A stretch of 64,000 bases of DNA, taken from the NCBI GenBank assembly GCA_019359035.1, contig JAHHIC010000043.1, positions 145,921-209,920 on the forward strand, written 5' to 3'. A program made the position numbers and the translations under genes. Shown piece after piece: positions 28,636 to 37,910 of the stretch. The stretch's first letter is position 1; every line of letters starts with the position of its first letter. The notes beneath the pieces were generated by a model. That model saw only the letters and a list, made by a program, of their open reading frames with translations. It did not search any database and was not told the origin of the DNA. The stretch is from Scytonematopsis contorta HA4267-MV1 (GTDB lineage: Bacteria > Cyanobacteriota > Cyanobacteriia > Cyanobacteriales > Nostocaceae).

Positions 28636-28986
28636 TTAATTTGGCGGACTGCTTCCACCATTACGGTCTCGTAAATATTCCCAGATTCGCTGTATTTCGG
28701 TTCTGAACTCTTGGCGGTCAATAGCTGCTTGTTGTCTATCTTGTGCTGCTTGCTCTGCCAAGTTGCTGATATTGCGGTTGGTTTGTTCGCTTAGGTTATT
28801 AAAGTTTTCAGTTACGTTATCGACCTTTATAGTTAGGTTATTGACGTTTTCAGTTAGCTGAATGATGTTTGCTACTAATACATCAATGGTGTTGCTTTGT
28901 CCTACTACTGCTTCTTCGATATTGGTAAAGCGATTTTCTAGACGAGTTAGGCGGTCATTAGTTGATTCTGGCTGGTTTGTAGTCAT
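28636..28986 (-). CDS. coiled-coil protein, 116 aa
   Basis: The protein is almost entirely a predicted coiled coil with heptad spacing (RLTRLENRFTNIEEAV, then NVNNLTIKVDNVTENFNNL, then a Gln/Arg-rich helix) and ends in a flexible NGGSSPPN. Similar short coiled-coil proteins are common near cyanobacterial accessory genes and have no assigned role. The gene has its own start ATG with an AT-rich upstream region. Nothing in the neighbourhood indicates a partner. Confidence 0.7.
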   Translation of the reverse strand: MTTNQPESTNDRLTRLENRFTNIEEAVVGQSNTIDVLVANIIQLTENVNNLTIKVDNVTENFNNLSEQTNRNISNLAEQAAQDRQQAAIDRQEFRTEIQRIWEYLRDRNGGSSPPN

Positions 28987-29215
28987 AAATCTGTATTATA
29001 TTTTTTCCTTAATTAATATTTGTTAACAATCTTTATCATAAGCTGTAGAAGCTATTGTATAATTTTTATCAACTCGAAAGTTTATGTTTAACTACATTTT
29101 TAACTGTTTTTTCTTAGTTTAAAAGATAAAGAGCAATTCGTCATTAATTTGTCCAATATGTACCAATAAATTTGAGTCTAGTATCACGTCTTAATACTGC
29201 GAAATTTTCTGGTAT

Positions 29216-30881
29216 TTAATCTCTTTTTCCCATCAGTCTCGTAAGACTTGAGACAATAGCGATAAGCTCCGAAGGTTCAACAGGTTTGCTGATGTGCATT
29301 TGATAACCTGCTAAAAGTGCGCGTTTACGGTCTTCTGCCCTAGCATACGCAGTCAGAGCAACCGCAGGAATCCTTCCACCAGCACCTGAAGGAAGTGAGC
29401 GTACTTTTCGTATTAATTCATACCCGTCTTCATCTGGCATCCCGATATCACTAACAAGCACATCAGGCAGTTCTCGCGAAATTAACTCTAGAGCGTTCTG
29501 TGCAGACTCAGCAGTAACAACATTAGCAAGAGCATCCTCAAGTACACATCGTATAAGGTCACGAGCATCAGGCTCGTCATCCACAACAAGAACCTTTACT
29601 CCAGACAGCACCAAAGATTCAGAGTAATCAAACTCATCATTATCAGTAACTTTATTTCTATCACTGTTCCTTTCCGAAGTTACATTCGACCTAATAGGAG
29701 CAATTGGTAACGAAACGGTAAACGTAGCACCCATACCTTCCCCAGCACTTGTTACCCATACAGTACCGCCATGAAGTTCGGCAAGTCCTCGAACAATCGA
29801 AAGTCCCAGCCCTAATCCTCCATATTTTCTTGTGGTTGAGCCATCGGCTTGGCTAAATCGCTCAAACACATGCGGTAGAAACTCAGGCTTAATACCTTGC
29901 CCCGTATCAATTACGCTCAATTGCACGCGGGAGTCAACACGCTTCAAAACAATTTGCACTTTCCCGTTTTTGGGAGTAAATTTAATTGCATTAGAAAGAA
30001 GATTCCAAATAATCTGCTGTAAGCGTGTCGAATCACCCGACACGATAAAACTTAGGGGGTCAAAAAGCATTTCTAACTCAATACCCTTCGCTATTAGTCG
30101 TCCATACAACGGATGAGACCGTATTAACGAATGTACGGTAGCGTTCCTCACTTTCTTTCAATGCCTCTTGGGCTGACATTTCTGCAAGCTTGCGCTCGGT
30201 AACATCTACTGCGACGCCATAAATTATTCTCTCATCAGGAAATGGCCGAGACCTCCAACTAATCCACCTATAGCTACCATCTTTACAAAGATAACGGTTC
30301 TCAAACGAGATTAACTCAACTCCCGCAACAAGCTCTTGACCAGCCTGCTGAGTTTTTTCATGGTCTTCAGGATGAACAAAGTGAAGCCAAGGATATGCGG
30401 TCAATTCTTCTTTTGTCCAACCGAGTGCTTTCTCCCATGACGGGCTTACCCAAGTTAAAACGCCATCGAAAGTCCCTATACTTAGCAAATCCGCTCCTAC
30501 AGTAAAAAAGCGCTCTTGTTCTTCGAGAAGTCGCTTTTGGGCTGTAACGTCCCGACCCACCATATAAATTAACCTTTCTTCCACGCCTTCTTCCATAGCA
30601 GGCTCTGCTATCCACTCAACGAACTTTTCAGAACCGTCTTTACATCGGTAACGATTATGGTAGCTAGTAGAAATGCCGCGTTTAAGCGCTTCTAGGGCTT
30701 CAGTAGTCGCGGGCACATCATTCAGATGCACCAGCGCAAGATACGGTTGTGCCAACACTTCAGAAGCTGCAAACCCCAGTATCTTCTCGAAAGCGGGATT
30801 TACTTGCTGTATGAAGCCATGTATATCTACTAAGCAATATAAGTCCGGAGAGAGGTTGAAAAAGCGTTGCTCCAGGTTCAT
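29216..30881 (-). pseudogene. hybrid PAS-kinase-receiver gene with internal deletion
   Basis: The 5' frame (30881 to 30078) encodes two complete PAS domains with their PAC ends and the first ~20 residues of a third (RYRTFVNTVSSVVWTTNSEG), then stops. The 3' frame (29216 upward, another reading frame) encodes an HATPase domain (IIWNLLSNAIKFTPKNG, DTGQGI, GGLGLGLSI) and a C-terminal receiver (VLVVDDEPDARD, phospho-Asp in VSDIGMPDEDG, KP near the end). The rest of the third PAS and the whole HisKA domain with its phosphoacceptor histidine are missing. The two frames meet at a GCGAAGGG stretch near 30086-30096, so an out-of-frame internal deletion is the simplest explanation. The 3' part might still be translated as an HATPase-receiver protein, but it could not autophosphorylate. 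Confidence 0.82.
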
Positions 30882-31025
30882 AGGGGTTGAGTTTTGAGAC
30901 GCAGGTCGTCACATGGCATAAAGGGCGCGATGTTCGACAATATTAAGTAGTATATCACTACCGTAAAGCAATTGATTTGGAATGAACTGCCATAAACCAG
31001 AGGTTTTCCTGTAAGGTAATGATTT

Positions 31026-31053
31026 GTAGAGACGTTACATGTAACGTCTCTAC
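31026..31053. repeat. GTAGAGACG palindrome, copy 4
   Basis: Identical to the copies at 17258 and 28537. It lies 25 bp after the stop of the ArsR-Clp gene and probably ends its transcript. Confidence 0.88.
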
Positions 31054-31077
31054 ATAGGGTTAATGTTTGTTCTTTAA

Positions 31078-31998
31078 TTACACGCTGTTTTGATTTATAA
31101 CATTTCGCAGTTCTTGTTCCAATGTTTTGCAATTGAATCCCAGTTCTTCCAATATTCTTGCTCCCAATCCTTTTCCTTCAATTAAAATCCCCAACAGTAA
31201 ATGCTCTGTACCAATGTAGGAATGCCCAAACTGCTTAGCTTGTCTAAGTGCAATTTCTAAGGTTTGTTTGGCTCTAGGTGTAAAAGGAATTTCCTCAGGA
31301 GTTCCTCGACCACGCCCAATATGATGCTCAACCGCTTGCTTTACAGGCTCTAACTGAACACCTACTGTCGAGAAAAACTGAGTGATAAGCCCAGTTTCTT
31401 GTGATAGTAATCCCACAAGCATCTGTTCTGTTCCCACATATTGATGTTGTAAGCGCCGAGACTCATCTTTAGCAGTAAGAATTGACTGAATTGCTTTCTG
31501 GGTAAATCGTTCAAATCCAGGCAGTTCAATTTGAAATCCACTTAAAAAAGATTGGATGGAGCGAAGAAAGTTTTCAAACATAAAGCCCTCCTCAGGGGGT
31601 TTGTTTTCATTGTTTTGTTTTAGATTTTTTTCTAGGCTTTGTTCTAGGTCTTTTTCTAGAATTTGCTGTGCTTGCTCAGTACGAGAAACTTCTGTGTGAG
31701 AAACCTGATTACGAACCGAGCAACCGTTGTAAAGAAATGCCAGCAATGCCTCTATCGTCTCCACATTAGCGGAATACCAAAGAAACTGACGGTCACGTTG
31801 TACAGTAACCAACCCCTCCACCCGTAGCTTCTCCAAGTGATGGGACAGTGTTGAATTAGGTATTTGTAGCTGTGCTTGCAAATCCCCAACAGGCATTCCC
31901 CTTGGGTAGGCAGCAAATAATAGCCGCATAATATCCAGCCGTGGTTCGGAACCCAGAGCAGCAAACACATCGGCATAGTGTGCAGTGTCCTCGTTCAT
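31078..31998 (-). CDS. ArsR-type regulator fused to Clp N-terminal repeats
   Basis: The start is placed at 31998 (MNEDTAHYADVF); an upstream in-frame ATG would place coding sequence over the operators. Residues 1-95 are an ArsR winged helix (ALGSEPRLDIMRLLF, LQAQLQIPNSTLSHHLEKL, wing near RDRQFLWY). After a linker of polar Glu/Lys/Gln repeats, residues ~165-306 form a double Clp_N domain (FTQKAIQSIL, HQYVGTEQMLVGLL, FTPRAKQTLEIAL, HSYIGTEHLLLGIL), the module by which ClpA/ClpC receive substrates and adaptors. There is no AAA or protease part. The metal-binding cysteine pair of ArsR/SmtB (CVC) is not seen. The fusion suggests a regulator whose activity is sensed by, or controlled through, a Clp-type interaction. 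Confidence 0.88.
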   Translation of the reverse strand: MNEDTAHYADVFAALGSEPRLDIMRLLFAAYPRGMPVGDLQAQLQIPNSTLSHHLEKLRVEGLVTVQRDRQFLWYSANVETIEALLAFLYNGCSVRNQVSHTEVSRTEQAQQILEKDLEQSLEKNLKQNNENKPPEEGFMFENFLRSIQSFLSGFQIELPGFERFTQKAIQSILTAKDESRRLQHQYVGTEQMLVGLLSQETGLITQFFSTVGVQLEPVKQAVEHHIGRGRGTPEEIPFTPRAKQTLEIALRQAKQFGHSYIGTEHLLLGILIEGKGLGARILEELGFNCKTLEQELRNVINQNSV

Positions 31999-32002
31999 GC
32001 TT

Positions 32003-32048
32003 TTTCTAGAACTATCGAAATAACATATTTCTAGAATAATCGAAATAA
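32003..32048 (-). promoter_or_regulatory. tandem operator of the ArsR-Clp gene
   Basis: Two direct repeats, TTTCTAGAACTATCGAAATA (32003) and TTTCTAGAATAATCGAAATA (32028), differ at two of 20 positions and are spaced 25 bp. They start 5 bp before the ATG of the ArsR-type gene. TTCTAGAA is itself a palindrome, fitting a dimeric winged-helix repressor. Autoregulation is the natural reading. Confidence 0.65.
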
Positions 32049-32150
32049 AGAATAATAGCAAGATTTTGATACTCTCACAAAAGGCTGAGAGATTTTTTCC
32101 TTTAATATCCTTAACTTTTGCTGTGCTATTAAATACAGCCAGTGGTGTAG

Positions 32151-33011
32151 CTACTTACTATTGCTTGTAGCTCTATCCATACTATTGGACGAGCTAATGA
32201 TTCTGTGTTCAAGAAGATTCACCGGGAACATAATTCCTCGTTTCTTGGTAGGAGGGTTTAGTGTGTTGAATACTCTATCCCAAAATCCCTGAATTCCATA
32301 GTTTCCATGAAAGGAAGTGTGATGAAGGTCATGAAAATCTGATGGAATAAAAAATATTGACAAAGAACTATGACCTTCTAGATTGTAAGCATTACCTATA
32401 ATGCTCCATGCACATAGTTGAGTAATGTCGTACCCAAATAGAAATATAGGTAAAACGTCTGTGAAAGTAACAATAATATATTCAAGGAAACTCTTATGCA
32501 CAGCCACAAAACTTGATGAGTCGCGAAACTCGTGATGTTTGAGATGTATTTTCTGCAAAAATTTTGTGTGAAATAGCCAATGAGAAACGTAAAAACAGAA
32601 ATCAGCAGCAGCAATTCTCATCAAGAACCATCCAAGGTTTAGTAGTAAGCTATTTCCTCGATGAACCTCCGGAGCTAGATACAGAATAACTAATGCTGTT
32701 ACCAAAGTTTTGATTTCCCCCATAATGATACCTTTTACAGTAAATGAAGGAAATGTTTGCTCTTTGACTTTCTTCACTCTTGCTGTAAACCTCTCACGCC
32801 AAATATCATTACTCTTGATTCCTTTTTCAATGAGAAAGCCAATACCATAAAATGATATAGAGCCAACAATCCAATACAAAAGAACCTGATTGATAAAGCT
32901 TATCTCTATATTTTTTAAAATAAAATAGAATATCTGCTGTACAATCGTACAACTAACAGCGATTTTTATATAAAATTCCATTTCACAACAGAAATTAAAA
33001 AATCTTTGCAT
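32151..33011 (-). CDS. sterol desaturase/fatty-acid hydroxylase family protein
   Basis: The 286-residue membrane protein has the di-iron histidine motifs of the fatty-acid hydroxylase superfamily: HWLFH (near residue 143), HLKHHEF (near 156), and DFHDLHH with a following H (near 228). Four hydrophobic segments precede and separate them. Members hydroxylate or desaturate sterols, fatty acids or carotenoids using O2. It stands alone, between an ArsR-type gene and a redox operon on the same strand. Substrate unknown. Confidence 0.87.
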   Translation of the reverse strand: MQRFFNFCCEMEFYIKIAVSCTIVQQIFYFILKNIEISFINQVLLYWIVGSISFYGIGFLIEKGIKSNDIWRERFTARVKKVKEQTFPSFTVKGIIMGEIKTLVTALVILYLAPEVHRGNSLLLNLGWFLMRIAAADFCFYVSHWLFHTKFLQKIHLKHHEFRDSSSFVAVHKSFLEYIIVTFTDVLPIFLFGYDITQLCAWSIIGNAYNLEGHSSLSIFFIPSDFHDLHHTSFHGNYGIQGFWDRVFNTLNPPTKKRGIMFPVNLLEHRIISSSNSMDRATSNSK

Positions 33012-33262
33012 TTTAGTTATATTTCTTTATATCCATAGATAATTTGCTCGTTTTCCTCAAATTTGCTCAAATGCTTTCGAGTATTGTCTTCAGAAAAAGC
33101 ACAAATACGACTTTCGTATTGTAAATTACAGTTTGAAAACAAGATTTAAGCTTAACAAAGAATTAATCCAAGACATTAGAGATTTTCCTGACCATCTGAA
33201 ACAGGATGGTCAAGCAAACAAAGGTATGATTCAGCTTTATGTAGCAAACAAAGTAAGCTATG

Positions 33263-34225
33263 CTACCAGGAACCTGTACCGTTTAGAAAGGGAGAAAAAT
33301 CAGGATTTGACCAACGCAGGGGAAGGCTACCTTGCACTCTATATCCCTGTTCCAGATGAAAGCGCAACAACCTTTCTGCACCTGCATAGGAGCTAATTTC
33401 ATCCCCTTCCCAAATTACTTTGGCAGTGCCAGTCAGATACAGTAAGTTACCCTGATTAAAATCTACAAACACTAACCCAGCATGGGGATTGAGTTCTAGA
33501 TTACCGAAGGTGTTAAAGTGGTGGTTACCAGCAAAATCGGGAATTGTCAACGTACTGTCATCATCCATTCGCACAAAGCCCGGTTTGCCGCCACGATGGG
33601 AGACATCCACGCCCTTTACTGCGCCCGCAGATTCCTCTTGATAGGCTGTGGCAATGAAGAAAGTATCAGCCATACCGATTAAATTGCGTTCTGCTTCTCC
33701 CAGTTTTGTGAGCGCATAAATAGGTTTGGGTGTTGTCACATCGTATTCACCTAGCTCAAACATCCGTGCTTGGATATACTGGGGGCAATTACCAAAGCTT
33801 TGCCCTACCTGCACCGAAAAGCCATCGGCAGAAGTTGCTGTAACAATACCATTTATGCGGTTACGGCGACGGGTATGCAGTTCTATCCCCAGCAAGCCTA
33901 TATCAATACCGTTGATGAGGGTAATTGCTAAAGGGTCGCCAAACAACGGTTTAGCCATAACTTGTAAGGTGTGTTCATCGGGTGAGGAAAGAAAACCCGG
34001 TTTTCCAACCAAAATTGAAGCCCAGGGATAACCAAAGGCATCGACAGTGCCAACAATCACATAGGGAAGTTGGGCAAAGAATTGACGATGCTGGTCGGGT
34101 AGATATTCCCGGATTATTCGTCGTCCTTGTTGGTCTATACGTCCTTGTACCCCCAATCGAGTTTGAATTGCCAGTTCGCCAGGGTGAAACGGCGATTCTG
34201 TGCGCGACCAGCCTGGGTTTGCCAT
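33263..34225 (-). CDS. pyridoxamine-5'-phosphate-oxidase-fold protein
   Basis: The start at 34225 is supported by AAGGAG 6 bp upstream; the frame is open further but with no better signal. The 320-residue protein (MANPGWSRTESPFHPGE) has a split-barrel flavin-binding domain (residues ~45-170, VDAFGYPWASILVGKPGF) and a second such domain containing HHFNTFGNLELNPHAGLVF. Proteins of this type often occur fused or adjacent to ferredoxin-like reductases and reduce quinones or unsaturated substrates with F420, FMN or heme; the actual substrate is unknown. It is the last gene of a four-gene set headed by TetR at 36645, with 40 bp to the GST gene. Confidence 0.8.
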   Translation of the reverse strand: MANPGWSRTESPFHPGELAIQTRLGVQGRIDQQGRRIIREYLPDQHRQFFAQLPYVIVGTVDAFGYPWASILVGKPGFLSSPDEHTLQVMAKPLFGDPLAITLINGIDIGLLGIELHTRRRNRINGIVTATSADGFSVQVGQSFGNCPQYIQARMFELGEYDVTTPKPIYALTKLGEAERNLIGMADTFFIATAYQEESAGAVKGVDVSHRGGKPGFVRMDDDSTLTIPDFAGNHHFNTFGNLELNPHAGLVFVDFNQGNLLYLTGTAKVIWEGDEISSYAGAERLLRFHLEQGYRVQGSLPLRWSNPDFSPFLNGTGSW

Positions 34226-34265
34226 TGTTTTCTCCTTCAAGGTATGCTCACAGTGCAGAATGTTT

Positions 34266-34865
34266 CTAAATTCCTGGCATTGATATGTAACAGGGGAGTT
34301 GTTTGACCCGATTAATCCATGCCAGCACATGAGGGTAGAGGGACAGGTCAATCTTGCCATCTCTTGCTAGGGCAACATAAGGGAAAACGGCAATATCAGC
34401 AATGGTGGGACGCTCAAACTCTAACCAGGTGCGCGTACTTAAATGTTGGTTTAACTGGGTCAGGATATGTTCTGCTTTTTTATGTGCCCGTTCAATATTG
34501 ATGCTAGTTTCACCAAACATATAGTACAAACGTGCATGTTCTAGACCTTGGCGGACTTCCCCTGCCGTCGTCGATAACCAGCGAACCACTTTTGCTAAGG
34601 ATAAGGTATCTAAAGGTAGCCAGGTATCGCCACCATACTGCCGTGCTAAATATACCAAAATTGCTTGAGCGTCTGCTAGTTTTATATCGCCATCAACTAG
34701 TAAGGGAACCTGTCCAAAAGGGTTAAGCGCTAAATACTCCGGCGATTTATGTTCACCGTTCATTAAATCTACCCCCAACCATTCGTATTAAATATTTAAC
34801 AATTCCAATAACAGGCGAACTTTATAACTATTGCCTGACATTTCGTGACCATAAAGTTTAATCAT
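34266..34865 (-). pseudogene. glutathione S-transferase with an in-frame stop
   Basis: From the ATG at 34865 the frame reads MIKLYGHEMSGNSYKVRLLL, a clear thioredoxin-fold GST N-terminus with its SGNSYK glutathione site. It then meets TAA at 34788-34790 and continues in the same frame to 34266. Downstream residues include the conserved NPFGQVPLLVDGD, ADAQAILVYLA and the C-terminal helical domain (RPTIADIAVFPYVAL). A single base change (GAA to TAA) would explain the stop, since the family has Glu-Tyr at this place. Restart at the internal ATG (34778) would give a protein without the catalytic N-terminal residues. It lies inside the TetR-headed operon. Confidence 0.85.
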
Positions 34866-34930
34866 TGCGTTTTTCCTTGAAAGTAAAAATCTCAAAAATA
34901 GGGAACTTGCTTGTCTTCACCTTTCATTTC

Positions 34931-35971
34931 TTATGCTGATGCTTTAGTTAAATTGGGATTGTCAACCTGGTTGTGTAAACTATTAGAGTTCGTCGCCTTT
35001 GATGAATGCCGATTCCCTTCACTACGACGAATGTCACGCCAAATTTGTGTTGCGGCTAATGCACCATCAGCAGCAGCAATTACTACTTGGTTCATGCCTA
35101 CTTTTAAATCGCCAACAGCAAAAATGCGGGGATGGGATGTACGGTTCATTTTGTCGGTCACAAGATTACCACTCTGGTATTCCAAATCAATGTTTTTCAG
35201 ATAATCAGCGTGATATTTTGACCCCATCGAGATTAATCCGGTATCCAGTTCCACTACTGAACCATCAGCGATTTCTACACCCGTCATTTGATGATTTTTA
35301 CCCAGGAATCGAGTGATGGGTTGTTCCACCAGTTGATAGTTGTTAGTGTGAAGACGCTCGCGCAATTCATCGGTCACCTCAAATGCACCATTAGTAAATA
35401 ACGTGATGTGAGGGGTAAACCAGCCCAAGCTAAATGCTACTTCCAGGCTCGACTCGCTACTACCGAAAACACCTGCCCGCTTATCCCGCATCTCGTAACC
35501 ATCACAAATCAAACAAACATGCAAGTTATATCCAGCATAGTCAAACACATTTTGCATATTGTTTAACTTTGGCAGATGGTCAATAATACCACTGGCTGCT
35601 ATTAGATAGCGACTACGAAATACCTCATAGGTGGGATTGTTGCGCCCAATCCGGACTCGCACCGCGAAGGTTTCTCCTTCATCAATTACCTCTTCTACAT
35701 ACCCGTTAAGGTAATCGCCCTCAAGGGAAAGATAATGCTCTTTTCCTTGCTTCAAGACATCTCGACCGGGGGTATCTGGTGGTAAACCCAAATAATTGTG
35801 TAATTCCTGCATCCAGAAGGAACGGGCTTTACCTTTGTCAATAATCAAAGTGGAAAGAAGATAGCGTTGTAGGTATATACCAGCGGATAAACCAGCCGCT
35901 CCACCACCTACTACTAACACATCGTAAATCTGTTTTGATTGTGATTTTAGCGTTTGTTTTCTCAGTTGCAT
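34931..35971 (-). CDS. FAD-dependent pyridine nucleotide-disulfide oxidoreductase
   Basis: The 346-residue protein is thioredoxin-reductase-like: an FAD-binding dinucleotide fold (VLVVGGGAAGLSAGIYL near residue 18), a CxxC-type redox pair CLICDGYE near 153, an NAD(P) fold (AGVFGSSESSLEVAF) and the terminal FAD motif FAVGDLKVGMNQVVIAAADG. Enzymes of this class pass electrons from NAD(P)H to a disulfide. The context of GST and flavin-fold genes in the same transcription unit suggests protection against electrophiles or oxidants. The last ~25 residues are a low-complexity polar tail. Confidence 0.88.
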   Translation of the reverse strand: MQLRKQTLKSQSKQIYDVLVVGGGAAGLSAGIYLQRYLLSTLIIDKGKARSFWMQELHNYLGLPPDTPGRDVLKQGKEHYLSLEGDYLNGYVEEVIDEGETFAVRVRIGRNNPTYEVFRSRYLIAASGIIDHLPKLNNMQNVFDYAGYNLHVCLICDGYEMRDKRAGVFGSSESSLEVAFSLGWFTPHITLFTNGAFEVTDELRERLHTNNYQLVEQPITRFLGKNHQMTGVEIADGSVVELDTGLISMGSKYHADYLKNIDLEYQSGNLVTDKMNRTSHPRIFAVGDLKVGMNQVVIAAADGALAATQIWRDIRRSEGNRHSSKATNSNSLHNQVDNPNLTKASA

Positions 35972-36066
35972 AAATAATCTCCATTCGTGTATTAGATATT
36001 TAGTAATTAAATATTCTGGTCTTTGCTTCCTACCAGTTGGACGTGAAATAATAAAAAATTAAAAAA

Positions 36067-36645
36067 TTAACTTTTGATTAACTGCATCAATTGCTCAATC
36101 ACTCGATGGAACTGGTCAGACCCACCTCCAGCACGAGCAAGTAGCATACCTCCCTCCAGCAATCCAAAAATCAAACTGGCCATCGTCTGTGTGTCTCCAG
36201 CAAACTGGAAACTACCATCCTTAAGACCAATGTTGAGCAAAATCACCAGTCGTTCCTCATTAGCTTGATAGAAACTACGAACGCGCTCTACTAATGGGTG
36301 GTTTAAGGTTGCTAATTCTGCACCTAACATTGCACATAGACAGGCTTTATCTTGGTCGCCACTGCTGAGGGTAGCTTCAAATAGCCCACAATACCGCCGC
36401 AGTTTGACCTCTGCTGCATCGCTAGAAGCAATAATACCGTCCACTATCCGCACAAAGCAGTCGCTGTAACGGTCGAGTAAGGCAGCCAACAAATCATCCT
36501 TTTTCGGGAAATGTGTATGGATGCTTGATTTACGAATCCCTACACTTTCACTAATATCTTTATAGCTCATACCATTCACGCCAAGGCGTTGAATCAGGTC
36601 TTGAGCCACATCTAAAATTAGGGTTTTGGTGTCTGTTTGCTTCAT
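36067..36645 (-). CDS. TetR family repressor
   Basis: The 192-residue protein has the TetR HTH at residues 8-55 (ILDVAQDLIQRLGVNGMSYK, recognition helix RKSSIHTHFPKKDDL) and a helical ligand/dimer domain including the Cys-rich KACLCAMLGAELA. It heads the run of same-strand genes 35971-33263 and has a palindrome immediately upstream, so it probably represses itself and the redox genes. Its inducer is likely an electrophile or thiol-reactive compound in view of the downstream enzymes; the two close cysteines could sense it directly, which is inference. Confidence 0.9.
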   Translation of the reverse strand: MKQTDTKTLILDVAQDLIQRLGVNGMSYKDISESVGIRKSSIHTHFPKKDDLLAALLDRYSDCFVRIVDGIIASSDAAEVKLRRYCGLFEATLSSGDQDKACLCAMLGAELATLNHPLVERVRSFYQANEERLVILLNIGLKDGSFQFAGDTQTMASLIFGLLEGGMLLARAGGGSDQFHRVIEQLMQLIKS

Positions 36646-36647
36646 AT

Positions 36648-36675
36648 ATTTATCCTACTAGTAGGTAGGATAAAT
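36648..36675 (-). promoter_or_regulatory. palindromic TetR operator
   Basis: ATTTATCCTAC and its exact complement GTAGGATAAAT are separated by 6 bp and begin 2 bp before the TetR start codon. The 28-bp dyad has the size of a TetR-family site. Confidence 0.7.
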
Positions 36676-36738
36676 GTCAACTATTTTTATTTTTACATGA
36701 GATATATCGATTCATGACTGTGAAGGTCAACCGTTGGT

Positions 36739-36974
36739 AATCTAATAAATCATCTTTTGAGGTTACGGATATACCTTCGTTCCGCATGATAACAGATTTA
36801 GGTAAATTCAATAATTCCCTGGCAATTCACAACACCGGACATTCAGGACAGGCATTTCATCGTCACTATACTGATATGGTTGAACCTTGGCGTAAAATTC
36901 AATACCATCCCCTGTTTTGGGATTTGGGCAATATTGCGAGCAATACTAAATCAACATTGCTATTAATTCCATAA
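36739..36974 (+). pseudogene. C-terminal fragment of a penicillin-acylase-family protein
   Basis: After a TAA at about 36736 the frame is open to 36974 and encodes the conserved tail of Ntn hydrolases of the penicillin amidase family: SFRMITDLGKF, HNTGHSGQAFHRHY, and DMVEPWRKIQYHPLFWD. The catalytic N-terminal Ser region (~700 residues upstream in intact members) is absent. An internal ATG at 36786 could start a 62-residue peptide, but that has no known function. It is the only trace of a lost acylase gene. Confidence 0.8.
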
Positions 36975-37037
36975 TGCTCATTTTGAGAGTTTCCCGGTAT
37001 AAGAGAAAATATTGTTACTGCCACAAGGAAAAGATTA

Positions 37038-37712
37038 ATGACTCAGGAAAAATGGACAGCAGTCGATAGCTACATTACTGATATGCTCTTGTCAAACGAC
37101 CCAATTTTGGAGGCCGTACTTCAAGCTAGCAATGCGGCTGGTTTGCCACCACATAATGTTTCACCGAACCAAGGAAAGTTGCTAATGTTGTTAGCCTTAA
37201 TACATCAAGCACGCAACATTTTGGAGATTGGCACATTAGGCGGTTATAGCACAATCTGGCTTGCAAGGGCATTGCCTACCAACGGTCGCTTAATTACTCT
37301 CGAGTCTAATCCCAAACATGCCGAAGTTGCCCGCGAGAATATCACTCGTGCTGGTTTGGCTAACATTATTGAAATACGTGTTGGAAGAGCGGTAGATACG
37401 CTCGCTCAGTTAGCTACTTCCGATTGCCATCCATTTGACCTAATCTTTATCGACGCAGATAAGCCAAGCAATCCAGAGTATTTTTCATGGGCACTAAAGC
37501 TATCTAGCAAAGGTAGCCTAATCATTGCTGACAACGTTGTGCGCGATGGAACCGTGATTGAGGCTTCGAGCACCGACCCCAAAGTTCAAGGAGTGCGACG
37601 TTTTAACGAGATGCTCGGTTCTGAGCCACGCTTAACTGCAACAGCTATTCAAACCGTTGGTAGCAAAGGGTATGATGGTTTTGCAATTGCTCTTGTAACG
37701 TCCGAGGAGTAG
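37038..37712 (+). CDS. class I O-methyltransferase (CCoAOMT/COMT family)
   Basis: The 224-residue protein has the SAM-binding motif ILEIGTLGGYSTIWLA near residue 62, LESNPKHAEVARENI (acidic ribose contact) and the metal-binding FIDADKPSN with NVVRDG. This is the cation-dependent catechol/caffeoyl-CoA methyltransferase type, which moves a methyl from SAM to a catechol hydroxyl. It is cytosolic and starts 63 bp after the acylase remnant. The DMT-type transporter at 37911 follows on the same strand. The natural acceptor is unknown. Confidence 0.92.
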   Translation: MTQEKWTAVDSYITDMLLSNDPILEAVLQASNAAGLPPHNVSPNQGKLLMLLALIHQARNILEIGTLGGYSTIWLARALPTNGRLITLESNPKHAEVARENITRAGLANIIEIRVGRAVDTLAQLATSDCHPFDLIFIDADKPSNPEYFSWALKLSSKGSLIIADNVVRDGTVIEASSTDPKVQGVRRFNEMLGSEPRLTATAIQTVGSKGYDGFAIALVTSEE

Positions 37713-37910
37713 CAATATTGCTAAACTCGCAAGCCAAGGTTTACAAGACGTTGAGACCAATTCTACTGGAATTTGGACTTTAGAGCCTTGTTCGCTAATG
37801 ATTTGAGCGTATTACAATTTGGTCGGTGAGTTGCTCCCGGTTGCTTGCGTCAGGTAAACTTGGTTGGAGCGGAGTTTCTGCTTGCTCCCTGTGAACGAAA
37901 GCACTCAATC

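Noticed and set aside
33133..33396. Plus-strand gene of 87 codons
   Set aside because: Starts with TTG without a ribosome-binding site and its second half overlaps the end of the flavin-fold gene in antisense; the first half may be a remnant but is too short to support.
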